Source: Zygnema cylindricum
Taxonomy: Eukaryota > Streptophyta > Zygnematophyceae > Zygnematales > Zygnemataceae
Reading direction: 5' to 3'
Length of the DNA stretch: 54,413 nucleotides
Assembly: GCA_037447655.1 (NCBI GenBank)
Contig: JBBHKE010000235.1
Location: 1-54,413 of the forward strand
A program made the translations under genes and the position numbers. Position 1 is the stretch's first letter, and every line of letters begins with the position of its first letter. The notes under the pieces are model-generated. The model worked only from the letters and a program-made list of their open reading frames with translations. It ran no database searches and was not told the origin of the DNA. This document shows, one piece after another, positions 20,551-31,205 of this stretch.

Positions 20551-20762
20551 AGGCTAGATCCGGAGGTACATGGTTACCGGGAGGATGTTCTGTCGCGTAA
20601 TGTAGGAGGAAAAGACGAAAATGTAGGAGGAAAAGACGAAAATGTAGGAGGAAAAGACGAAATAGGCCAGATCCGGAGGTACATGGTTACCGGGAGGATG
20701 TTCTGTCGCGTAATGTAGGAGGAAAAGACGAAAATGTAGGAGGAAAAGACGAAATAGGCCAA
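20551..20762 (+). repeat. Two-level minisatellite (21-bp units inside a 113-bp repeat)
   Basis: The unit AATGTAGGAGGAAAAGACGA(A) is repeated three times from 20599 and twice in a second block. Each block is preceded by the same GATCCGGAGGTACATGGTTA segment, so the larger unit starts at 20551 and again at 20664. Because 21 is a multiple of 3, one frame reads NVGGKDE repeats, but there is no sign of a gene around it. Confidence 0.93.
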
Positions 20763-21389
20763 ATCACGGATCCCTAAAATTGAGGATCACAGGTTATTAT
20801 AGTTATTATATTATGCTATCAGAGGTATACCCTCATTTTGAAGGAAATTCATACAATAGGGCAAATTTATTTCGAGTTGTTACCCAAACATATGGAAGAA
20901 ACAAGGCACAAACACTAATGTTGTGTATCAGTAGCCATTTGCCAATAATTGATATGGCCCTTTTTTCGGCCTACCGATAATCAGTAGAGTGGCACAATAT
21001 ATTGGTACCGGTGTTATCGCGATAAAGAATCCAGTAATATAATATCAGATTTTTTATCGCGATAACACCGGTTCGATAACTATCGGCAATAATTGTACAG
21101 TTCATACCGTACATCTGTACAGCATATTCCATTTTACTAAACTCCCGTTCTTCCGTGAAAGAAAGTACGAAACGCATTGTCCTGCGTGGCATGCCGCACT
21201 ATATACAATGAAAAGTATAATACAGTATAATATAAAATACTATTTTATAGTGTACTATCATTTTTCCCACTTATCGCTGATTAAAAAATTGTTGGTCTCG
21301 GAGCGATATATTGGGACCCCTCACTGTTCGATAACCGATAACTATTGGTATCAGTTTTATCGCGATAAGTTATTTACCGATATACAACA
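20763..21389. other. AT-rich spacer with TATCGCGATA hairpins
   Basis: No gene. Several TTATCGCGATAA palindromes occur (21013, 21055, 21358). Confidence 0.5.
21007..21072. repeat. Perfect 20-bp inverted repeat with 26-bp spacer
   Basis: ACCGGTGTTATCGCGATAAA (21007-21026) is exactly complementary to 21053-21072. Each arm itself contains the palindrome TTATCGCGATAA. A related, weaker inverted pair lies at about 21330-21382, so these may be the termini of a small foldback element. Confidence 0.9.
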
Positions 21390-21559
21390 CTAACAAACAC
21401 ACTCACATCACAAATGCTTAAAAAAAACGCACATTCCGATTCCATTCGTAAAAGCAATAGGTCCATTTCAATTCTCAAAGGACTTGCGTGCATTGACCGT
21501 TACAACTTCAGCTTTTCTTCCTCAAAGGAGGAAACAAGAGACATACAAACAGTAATATA

Positions 21560-21640
21560 TAATACAATAGATTCATGTGGGCCCCTTTACAATGTATAAA
21601 AGCTCCTCCGACAGTTCAATCTACTACAACGACACAACTA
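21560..21640 (+). promoter_or_regulatory. Candidate core promoter (TATAAAAG) pointing toward the CAMTA 3' end
   Basis: TGTGGGCCCC (a TGGGCC-type site) at 21575-21584 stands 11 bp before TATAAAAG (21595-21602), followed by CTACTACAACGACACAACT and a GAGAGA leader. This is a typical plant core-promoter layout on the plus strand, convergent with CAMTA. In arm 2 the GGGCCC is kept but the TATA box is altered (TTTATAATGC). No convincing coding exon follows, so this is tentative. Confidence 0.4.
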
Positions 21641-22182
21641 CTGTCTTTCTAGAGAGAGAGAGAGAGAAAGAGAAAGAGAAGGAGAAAGAGAAAAAGAAAG
21701 AGCTCGAACGATACACGTTTTGACTTAACGCATCTTTAGCCCGTACCGATCCTCCTATCCCCCCTCTCCACAATCTTACCATTTAAAGAGATAAATAAAC
21801 GCTAAAAACCCGCATATAGATCGTAAAAACCGTCCACTACTACACTCTTACTTTACTTCACAACCAACCTACCACCTCCATTGTGTGTTTTTCAAACAAA
21901 TCATCATTGAGCTTCCCTCCACCGTCCGATGAAAAAGAAAAACACTCGCAACATTGACATCATGAAATTTAGTATACAGCGGCTAACTCCTTTGTCAGGA
22001 GACCAAGAAGTTATGAACCCTACGATGCTCCGAGCCAATCCCACGGCTTCCCACACTAGTGAGTGCAATCCTCTCCATCCTCCTCTCCATGAAGAATCCT
22101 TATACATCTCTTTACTTACATTCTTATCTCTCTCTTTCTTTATGTAAACTCCTAACCCTCTCCCTCGTTCTCTCTCGTGCAG

Positions 22183-22347
22183 AAGCTGGTAACCCGTAGC
22201 CTGGTTCATATGCAGGGCGGAGGTCCTATTTACAGAGATTTGTACAACGAGACGGAGACGGGAAGGGAGAGAGGAAGGGAGAGAGGAAGGGGGAGAGGAA
22301 GAAAACCCATGGCTTCTCACAGCCATTTGCACTTTATATGCACTTAG
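22183..22347 (+). other. Short RG-rich reading frame preserved in both arms
   Basis: The frame contains HMQGGGPIYRDLYNETETGR, then GRERG/GRGRG repeats and PMAS.SHLHF. It is also open on the corresponding strand of arm 2 (50718-50927) with few changes. It follows an AG acceptor-like CTCTCTCGTGCAG. It could be an exon of a transcript from the 21600 promoter, or chance conservation from recent duplication. I do not recognise it and I could not link it to an upstream exon in phase. Confidence 0.25.
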
Positions 22348-22349
22348 AT

Positions 22350-23076
22350 CCAATCGCGCAGGGGAGGACGTAATCCCATTTTCCTGCAGCTAAATATCGA
22401 ACCCAAGTCGTGCATAAAAGTAATAGAGTACACTGCATGAAGCCGAAAAATTTGAAAATTAGATTTGAAAATGAGACTGCAACTTTTCTTTGAAACATGG
22501 ATAAGTAGTACGCCCGTTTCTCACCCATTTTATGTACAGCTTCTCTAAGTCACATTAAACCAAAAAAAAAAATCCACGCAGAATAACACAGAGGCGGAAA
22601 GAGATAGAAAGAGAAAAAAACTTGCTGCAGGTAAATACTATAATGTGCTAAAACATACCAAAAAGAATACCTGTCGCACCTTAAACACAGCCAGAAATTA
22701 GAAAGAACATTAATGCCATTTTTTCAGTTTTTAACTCAGCTAAGAATTGGAGGGGGTACAAGAAATTTTCTCAGGGTTAGACTACAGATTAGGTTGTTTG
22801 AAGTAACTGACTAGGACATGAGCCTAGAAATTCGACAGGTCAAAGTTGAGCCTTCAGATCAGAGTTCCCATGCGTTAAAAAACATGATACTGAGGCTTCC
22901 GAGACTAATAACTGCATCTCTAAAAAGGGGTAAGAGGTGAAAGGCGAGGGGACTGGAAGAAACTTACCCAACAACGCTCTCCGTAAAATTCCTAAGATTT
23001 ACGAAATTATATCAGCTTTCGAGTGCACCTAGCCTGCTCGGTCAAACTCCAAAATCGTTTTTCATCTACATCCTCG
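22350..23076. other. 3' flank/3' UTR of the CAMTA gene
   Basis: Shared with arm 2 but without a recognised gene. It probably contains the 3' untranslated region and poly(A) site of the minus-strand CAMTA gene. Confidence 0.5.
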
Positions 23077-26000
23077 TCAATGATCACCTGCACACAAATC
23101 GACTAGAATGTTTAAAACATCTGATAAAGTTATATATCTGATATTATATAAATACATTGGTTAGATTATGATTTTGTTCATTAAGTTCATAAAGTTTCTA
23201 AAAGAATTCTGACTAGCCACATTATCTGCTCATTTCTTTCTCTTCGTTTTTTGACAAACTGCTTGAGACTCATTAGACAAACACCACAAGACAATTAAAA
23301 GAAGAAGTGAGAGCGAGAGGGAAATGAGGGAGGACGGGGATGGCGTACCTTTGAGCTTCAATGTTGCCATTCTTTTTAACCTTCCGTACTGCTCTCTCCC
23401 ACTCAACGATGATCGTAAGGTGTTCAAGTACCGACACGCTCTTAGAATTCCGGCCCCCTTACCACCGACATTTCTCCAGTCTCCGTGTGGTCCTTTCTTG
23501 ATGGGAGGATCCTGAGGTATTTTCTCTGGAGGCAGGTAATGGACTACCACTTTGTCCCCAACCAACGCCGGTTTACCTCCAAGTTTTCCAAAATTGTCAA
23601 AATCTATCAACCCGCGTCTCCCTCGCCTCCACCGCAAAATAACCTTTTCGATAATTCCCATCGCGAATCTCAATTTTCGATGTCTTTCGTAAGCGGCCTT
23701 GATCTCAGCCCTGCCCTTGACCGATGCCTGTCTCCCATTTAAACCCATAAAGACATTTATTATGTTGTTAGTGCAGTAATTATTGTCTTTGTTGTTGCAG
23801 TTACTACTGCAGTTATTACTGTATTATTACAATTATGCTAGGAATTCATCTAGATTGCTAATAAAAGCAGATTTTTCAGTAAAATTAGACTCAAACAAGA
23901 CAGTTATTGTCGCAAAAACTAAGCTAAGAATTGAGCGAGGGTGCTAATAATGCAGATTGTTTGGCAAAATTAGACTGAAAAACATAACTGAATGGAAATC
24001 CACATGGTGTGTCAAGAGACTGAGTATGAAACAAAAGTAAAACAAATGGAATGGAAAAGGTCAGGAAGTAGAGGCCAGTAAAAGCGACCTGATTGAACAA
24101 GTACAACATGGCCAAGTAGCAAAGACAGACACGTTCGTGCTACCAGAAACACATCCAGAGCGAAAAATAAAATAGAAGGAAGCTGGGCATAAAAAAAAGC
24201 GTAAATGACCTTAGCAGAGATAGAAAACCATGTCCTCAACTAATATGGAATAGTGGTAATTTAAGCAGGAAAACGATAGCTGCCAAAAATCCCAAACAGC
24301 TTACTTTCTTCGACAAGCGTATGAAACCTCAATCCAACTAGGACTCGGAGATATTCAAAACCGATGAGACAACATTACCCTTTCCCTTTCCCTTTCCCAC
24401 TCTTTTCTGTGACAGAACTTGCCACACTTACCACCAAACAAACAACTTTCTGTCGCACCGGCCAAACAATTGATCCGTTCTTCCGTCCAGGCACGTGCTG
24501 TTGAATTTTTAGGCTCGACGCTCGACTGCCGTTCCATCCCGTTTTCTTTTTTCCATCTTGTTTTATTATGGCGCTCAATAACTTTAGACCAGCCTCGGTC
24601 TCCACATCCTCCGACTTGACCACCTCAACTCGATCCAAACCTAGTTTCTTTCGAGAATGGTTCCGATCCACAAATGTTATAAGCTCTGAATTTTCCGCAC
24701 CCTTTCTTATAGCTTCTTCCACAGCCAAAAAAGCGTCTGTCTCCGTCCCGACGGCGTTGCGATATTTATTGACAGCTGTCGTTCCTGCCCTCTCGACTCT
24801 GTCTTTCAACGACATGGAAGACATTTCAAAACAAGGAATTTGATTCCTCACACCTTGTAAAGCTTTTCCCGCTAATTGGGCGGCAATGCCCTTGTGTCCA
24901 TACCAACTGGCCAAATCGGCCGGTGTGGCCCCTTCCTGACAATCCTGTAGTTTAACCAGAGGCGCAGGCGTAGCTCCCATATTTAACAGGTTGATGATCA
25001 CCTTTTCCCTGTATTCACCGAATAACAAGTGCCCATTTCCAAAGTCAGCTTCAAGAGCATTTGACAGAATAAGTTAATAATTCTCGAGATATTTTTCATA
25101 TATCAGCAGCGGGTATAATAAAAAAATATGTAGAATGCAGCAGTAAAAAATCCGGAAAGATCAAAATCGAGTAAGAGGTGAAATAGGATGCAGAGACATG
25201 ATTTACTGTTAAACCTAAAACGTTGCTATACAAAAAACAAAACAGAAAGGCTCTCCATACGCGGAAAAAAAAGCCGGTTTCAAACCGGCAAACTACTTTT
25301 TTCTTACTGTTCACAACATAAATAACCTTAAATGGTAATGTGCACGAAATCGAGTACAAGGAAACAGTGGGCTTTGCAAGTGGGAGAAAAGCGTGGACAA
25401 GATAATGTGTGCTGCAACAGCATTCCTCACAGATTTTACAATCGGGCACATAAAATAAAATTACTAAAGACGCCAGTTTTTCAGGGTTTTTTAGGGTTTT
25501 GCAATGGTCGTACCTCCCGTTGGCTGCGGCCCAATGCAGCGGTGTTCTCCCTAGTCTGTCCGGTAAATCCAAATTGTCCATTTTTTTTGCGAGAGAAGAA
25601 ATTGCCCAATCGTATCCAAGAGCAGCTACCATATGAATGGCTGCCAGTCCACCATCATCCTCCTGCTTCAAACGGACCTCCGCATTCGGTCCTTCGGCCC
25701 AAATCGCTACTTGTCGTCGAATTAACATTAGCATAAGTTGCTCGTGGACAAACCCGGGCCTATCGTCCTTTCTCGATACCTCTTTGAGCCATTTCCAATC
25801 GTCTTCCACTCTGCTGCTACTGCTCTCTTCCCTTTGAGTCTCCAAAAGGAGATGCACCAGCCGAATCTGCAAATTTTCTTCGTCGTGATTCGGTTTGATT
25901 GTCGGTTTCTCATACTTGATTTGCAACGGTTTACTGCAAGGACTGCCGTCGGACAATGTCACAGCAATTGTAACGGCTCCGGTCACATGTGGAGGGGCGT

Positions 26001-29000
26001 GACATCTCAGCACTCCAGGCTGAATTAATTCGGCTGAAACTTCAACATTGTCAAACAAAACTCCCCACTTGCAATTCTCATGCATCTCCGTCCTTCCGAT
26101 TATTATGACCTGCGCATGTGCAAATTATACCATAATCAGTGGCATAATTCACTGACCTCATCTTCTTTGTTGACCGTATGACAATAAACTGGTCGTAATT
26201 CACTAGAATGCTAACACTGACAAGAATTCAATTTAATTCACTATGACGGCATATTTTTCTGACCACATTGCTCCGATCTGCAAGGTCGAAGCAAGAATAA
26301 CTGCAGAATGGATGTCACTGGTCTAAGAACCATTACCTTCGTTCCACCCTGTGTACAACAGATACTGGGAGAAACATCGTTGACTTCAAATGAGATGAAA
26401 GACGGTTCCTCCATAAAAAAAGCTGATTTTCTGGCATTTGAAGGTTCAGGTGTATTCTGTTCGCCGTAGATCTCATGTCCCCACTTGCTAAAACTATCTA
26501 ACTTGTTGAAGTCAATAAGAGGTGACGAATTTCTCCAACTACCTCCTATACCACCTGTACTGCATCTCTCAAGTGAACGTGACCAATTTCCGAAAAGACT
26601 GCTTCTTCCATCTGTACTGCATCTCTCAAGAGAACGTCTCCCAAGAGAATTTGTTCCAAAAGAATCAAGTTGCATGTCTTCTACTTCCACGTGACTGAAC
26701 TCGTTGAACGGTAAAAAATTATCTTTCCATTCGTCTCTATCAAGGCTTATATTTCTAACCTCAGGCAATTCCGCATCATTTAAATCGACCATTTCCTACA
26801 AACATCAAAACAACATTTACCATAAGTCAAATAGCGCTGCAAAGATATTTCCATCTAACTCTTACTCATGATCTAAACATATATACGCAAAATAATAAAT
26901 GATAATATAGATACACATACACTTCAGGTTCGACCATAATTTGCCGTATGGTGCATATTGCCTTTCCTTTGACGTCTTCATACTAGCAGTGAAAAATTGA
27001 AAAAATATGATGAATATAATAAAAACAAATAGATAAATGGAAACTTACCAACACATCATCCAATGGACCAGGTTCCATGCGGCCTCCTAAGGACCGACAT
27101 AGCTTTCCAGCCACGGGTCGAGATTGTGCCTGCAAGAAAAAATCCCTTACAAACATTAAGAAAATCGAAAAAACATGAGCCTTAGAAAAGCATTTCAGTG
27201 AACAACCATTAAAGCCTTGTAGAAGACAACCACTATGAGCAGAGACAAGATTTTAACATAATTTCACACCCATTTCAAAAATTGCACGGTAATACATCTC
27301 ATAAAAAAGAATGAAACATATCTTTCTCTAGCCTTAATGGGGCGAGAAAACACCAAAGTCTTCCTACCTTGGCTTCAATCGGAAAAACTCCTTCATCTAA
27401 TGGCTGAGTTTCTAAAATCTCGGGCAGTGCCAATGGGGGGTCCTCGCTTGGTAATCCATCCCATAACCCTTGTCTTATATCTCGATTAGGTTCAAAATCG
27501 AAACTACCACTGCTTACAAGCAAAGTCTTAGTCGCCTGGGCACCGCCAGTTTCTGATTGGTCCAATCCTGTAATCATAGCAAGTTTTGAAAGTACACAAC
27601 CAATAGTGTGAAACTTTACAAGCAGTGGTAGTCGAAGGCAGCAAAAGGTCGAAACGCCTTCCACATACAAAAAGCAGTATCGTGACATCACCTACAATCA
27701 GGTGAATACAACGAATAATTGCAAGAGTATCCCCCAATCTGTACAGATGTGCCCTCTATCATCATACTTTCAGCTTTATAAGCAGCATAAAATAGTATAG
27801 TTTTAGAAAAAGTCTAACAGAAGCTGCTCCTTACCACCGAACTGAGCATTCGCCTGGTGAGTACAATTGGGAGGTGTTGTTGTTCCTTCAGGTCTGGGAT
27901 CGTATTGTTGCAACAACGAGGAATGAAAGGGCAAAAGTTGTGTGGGAGAGTGATTGGGCCCAGGGTTTGTAAAAATAGTTTGAGTAATTCCTTTGGTAAC
28001 TCCGTTGTCGACATCCACTCCATCTTCGCCACTCCCTTGACTGACTTCGGGAGCCTGAGAATTAGCTCGCTGAGGAACAACAAATCTGAAAATGTTTGTA
28101 ATGTTCGGTTTAATCCTACCAATGCCCTGCAATTCCAATTTCCCACAGCTATTTTGTGAGAACTCACAGTATCAACCAGAAAGAGTGAATTGGTAAGACC
28201 TTGAAAAATCCTAAGTTGACTAATATCATTGAGTTGTTCAACACAAGTAGAGTAGATTTCATCGGCAGTTTCAACGGCATGATTTGAGCACCAGTCCACA
28301 CCATTTACAGACTTATTTCAAAAATAATGGGTCCATACTAACAGGTCCAAGAGCTGCTTTATTACAGTGGAAAAAAGGAAGTGAGAAAAGTTAATCAAAA
28401 CCTCACCTCTTCAACCCTGAGGTAATGAACTAGCTTGAGATTCTTCCTGCATTGATGACAAACAACATTGATGACAAACAACAGAGTATCTCCAGATTCT
28501 TCAATAAACATTTCAGATATGACAACGCGAAGGGGAAAAAGCAAAAAAACAAATGCCTTCGTCACGATAAGAACTAACAAACCACCAACCGACAAGTACA
28601 ATATACACATCTAAACTCGCAGTGAAGCAGGTTTTCTTCCACTAGTAAATCGAGATCCAGCTTTCATACCACTATTGTCGACAACACTACAAAACACCAG
28701 CCATCTCAGCGAACAGAAAAGCTCTAATAGCCTGCTGATGAATTATTATAAATAGCTATAAAAACAAGACAAAACAACACATACAAACACATTTTGGCAA
28801 GGTCAAGGGTAAACTCACTCTGCAAGTTGCCAATAAATACGTCTCTGAAAACGGTCATCCACATCGCCATGTGCGTAATAGCAGTCAAGAACCTTTCTGT
28901 TTCCTACCTGCATACAAGAACTCAATAGGACAAAAGTACACGTCAACTCTATATGAAACAAAGATATCAACTCTAGGAAAGAGCATCCACAAGACTTTGA

Positions 29001-29712
29001 GGACAGCCAAGCAAACGGACTTCTCAAACACATTTGAACATAGACAGTATGTAAAAGAAAAATCATCGAAATCAGAGTAACCGTTAAGCTCCTGTTGGAA
29101 AATAAGGAAAAGGCTGGTGTATAAACTCTGCAAGAATGTCCCTGGAATACAGAACTTGCCTTGAGCTCTACGTGTGACTCCTTCACCGACTTTCCACCTG
29201 GTTTTAACTGCCAGTTATGGCCATCTTTGCGGAAATTACGTTGCACAGTACTATCAAACAGAAAAAGGCTTCCACCTGTAAAAAAGGCAGAAGCTTCAGT
29301 ATTCCTCCCAAACCAAAGTTCGCAGGATTCTTTTATACAACCCGAGTTCATAACGAAAGAACTTAAAAACTGCAAACTACTTGAAGGAGGAAACTACGAC
29401 GAAGAGGAAAACAAGAAAAAGGCAGATATACCGGGCAGAAAAAAAAAAAACTCAAGAACATTACACATCAAATTCGCAAAAACTGATTGCCGAAAGAGTG
29501 CACGGGGAAGAGTGCACAAATATTATCAGCTCGTTTCACAAGAACAAGATTTAACAATAACTGTACTTCGGTTTGTCGCCAGACTCACTCTCTGGCCTAT
29601 CAGGAGGTGTCGCATTCAGTGGAAACTGGTAAGCTCGATAGTTTTGCAGAACGGACAAAATGACGGCGGGTTTGAGCCACTGGGTTCTTGCCTGGGCTCG
29701 AATGTCCATCAT
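23077..29712 (-). CDS. CAMTA: Calmodulin-binding transcription activator (CAMTA), 13-exon model
   Basis: Exons (high to low): 29712-29589, 29275-29160, 28907-28819, 28446-28407, 28126-27835, 27567-27368, 27129-27049, 26982-26923, 26795-26337, 26109-25514, 25008-24432, 23727-23349, 23087-23077. All junctions are in phase and give 1007 residues, a normal CAMTA length. CG-1 DNA-binding domain at about 5-123 (RTQWLKPAV, GSLFLFD, FRKDGHNW, CYYAHG, LVHYLRV). IPT/TIG at about 470-565 (CTQGGTK, GVLRCHAPP). Ankyrin repeats at about 638-760 (DRLGRTPLHWAAANG, GATPADLASWYGHKG). IQ/calmodulin-binding region at about 886-920 (MGIIEKVILRWRRGRRGL). Known role of the family: nuclear, Ca2+/calmodulin-responsive factor binding CGCG/CGTG sites. 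One splice site is unusual: the donor after 29160 is GC (AAG|GCAAGT). The start is the first Met of this exon, since the upstream exon present in arm 2 is missing here. An extra in-phase 144-nt exon at 28311-28168 is possible but has a poor acceptor. Confidence 0.88.
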
Positions 29713-29744
29713 ATCTGCTTCGGAAGATAGATGACGGGAGAGAG
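29713..29744 (-). other. Altered acceptor region of intron 1
   Basis: In arm 2 this position reads CCCTATAG followed by GTTTGGCTTCCGAAG. In arm 1 it is CGTCATCTATCTTCCGAAG, so the TATAG acceptor and the first bases of the exon are gone. Only CTTCCGAAGCAG remains as a possible acceptor. Confidence 0.7.
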
Positions 29745-29890
29745 GGAGGGATAGGAGAGGGAGAGGGAGAGGGAGAGGGAGAGGGAGAGGGAGAGGGCGA
29801 TCCGAGGGAGAGGTACAGAGCGAGGGAGAGGTACAGAGCAAGGGAGAGGGAGAGGGAGAGGGAGAGGGAGAGGGAGAGGGAAAGGCAGCA
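29745..29890 (+). repeat. GAGAGG microsatellite at the inner breakpoint of arm 1
   Basis: A long run of GGGAGA units with two GAGGGAGAGGTACAGAGC interruptions at about 29808-29842. Its counterpart in arm 2 is a CTCCCT/CTCTCC tract in intron 1. Homology between the arms ends here. Confidence 0.93.
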
Positions 29891-30160
29891 AGGAGAGCCA
29901 GGGGGAGAGAGGGAAAATGGTTGCTGACTTAAATGGCTGTCACGTCACGCAGCCTGAGTGGTCCGCCCAACCTGCCGGCGAGTCCTGGCGTGGTGGAGCG
30001 CGTCAAGAAAGCGGCCGTCAAAGTTTTGACGGCCAAAATCAATATGTACGGATTGCGGGAGGGCTCGCAGGAGCGCCGTCGTCCTTTCCGGAAACAGATT
30101 TTTACTTTTTATACGCGGGCAGCCCGGCTAAACAATTTGTGAAAAAAAAAAAAATTAGGG
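29891..30160. other. GC-richer spacer upstream of arm 1
   Basis: Sequence such as CCTGCCGGCGAGTCCTGGCG is clearly richer in G+C than its surroundings and has no counterpart next to arm 2. A plus-strand frame of about 75 codons crosses it but has no domain. It contains CACGTCACG and GTCAAAGTTTTGACGGCC (a short inverted repeat GTCAAA/TTTGAC). It might supply the promoter of arm-1 CAMTA on the minus strand; nothing proves it. Confidence 0.4.
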
Positions 30161-30162
30161 GG

Positions 30163-30473
30163 CACCGAATTAGAGTTATTGACGCTAATAGCGATTTACG
30201 GTGTACTGTACTTACCTGTACACCGTGAATCGTTATTAGTGTTAATCTTTTTTTCGTCTCTTTATACATCTTTTCTCCGTACACGCATGTTGGTTTTTAG
30301 ATCGGACGGTTTAGATTAAAATATCCGATTATCAGCTTCTGATTGACGGTCTCAAATTGAAAATCTGACAACTGTGAACGGATAACAAATGTTTTAAGTG
30401 GCGAAAAAATTATTAACACTACACCGTGAATCGCTATTAGCGTAATGAAATAGATAGCGTAATGAAACAATTA
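30163..30473. mobile_element. Cluster of ACACCG-family MITE ends with foldback core
   Basis: It contains a right-type end (GACGCTAATAGCGATTTACG), then a left-type end ACACCGTGAATCGTTATTAG at 30219, the CTCCGTACACGCATG/AACTGTGAACGGATAACAAA core and another left-type end ACACCGTGAATCGCTATTAG at 30421. These are pieces of at least two overlapping elements of the family seen complete at 8166-8727. Confidence 0.6.
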
Positions 30474-31202
30474 GGGTGAAGTTCCATTTCGACATTCTGT
30501 AATCGTACGGCCATAATTACAGGATGCTACACTTTGAACGAAGTTCCATTGTGCAGAGTCTGTAATCCACGTGTTAGTAAAAGAGTGGCGCCACGTAATT
30601 ATAGATTTGATATTGAAAATCGTCAATGATTTTCACACCGACCAAAAATCTCCATTTGCGTACCATGTACGTGCGTACCAGGTCATCGTGCAACACAACT
30701 TTTGTACTCTTTGCAGACGCCTTGTCAGATATCACCTCACTTTTTTAGGGTTCCTGTTTTTTCGCGTGTCGAATGAGCGTTTCCATAAATAGTGTGACGA
30801 ATGGGCGCTAATAGAAATAGCGCGACGAAAGTGCGTCAGGACATTTCGTTTGTATTTTCTGCTGGATTTTTTAATACGTATTTTTGTGTGCGATTTTTTT
30901 TGATTTAAATTGGTCGCCAGATTGACAAGTATGCTCATTATCCAGCGCGTCGCGGCTCAATTTTTTCTGTAATTGGTGATGTACCTCGCGAGGTACATCA
31001 CCAATTACAGAAACTTTCGAAGCGAATGCTTCGCGAAAAAATATCCAACGGTCAATGTTAACTCCCAGACTTTTGGAGAATATTGGCAAGATTCTCTGTA
31101 ATGTTGTATTCCAAATAAAAACAAAATAAAAGGTACGGCGTAGTACGGAGAGGTCCGAATTTCTGTAAACAACCTCACTTTTCGTCTAATGGAACTTCAC
31201 CG
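30474..31202 (+). mobile_element. Tourist/Harbinger-like MITE, family H1 copy 2
   Basis: The ends GGGTGAAGTTCCATTTCGAC and, inverted, GTCTAATGGAACTTCACCG are flanked by TTA on both sides (30471-30473 and 31203-31205). It aligns over its whole length with 5354-6071, e.g. ACGTGCGTACCAGGTCATCG and TTTCGAAGCGAATGCTTCGC. It has no coding capacity. Confidence 0.87.
30967..31010. repeat. 44-bp perfect palindrome inside H1 copy 2
   Basis: The arm CTGTAATTGGTGATGTACCT plus CG is followed without spacer by its exact reverse complement; the centre is CCTCGCGAGG, as in the palindrome at 7611-7666. In H1 copy 1 the left arm has lost about 8 bp. Confidence 0.96.
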
Positions 31203-31205
31203 TTA

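Larger units (their letters stand above)
21390..29890 (-). repeat. Inverted duplication, arm 1
   Basis: Its reverse complement aligns with 43525-51795 almost from end to end: exons, introns and 3' flank are all shared. The outer limit is near 21390 (ACACTCACATCACAAATGCT) versus about 51785 (TTTGTGATGAGGGTGTGTTT). The inner limit is the purine microsatellite at 29745-29890, opposite the pyrimidine one at 43525-43730. Beyond it the two flanks are unrelated. The arms are separated by about 13.6 kb. Confidence 0.93.

Noticed and set aside
20551-20762. CRISPR array
   Set aside because: Repeats are directly adjacent without unique spacers and the genome is eukaryotic.
24355-24619. Separate small genes on either strand at the end of the arm-1 ankyrin exon
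   Set aside because: They are shadow frames of CAMTA exon 25008-24432 and its donor region.
29709-29927. Plus-strand frame of RERERE repeats
   Set aside because: Translation of the GAGAGG microsatellite.
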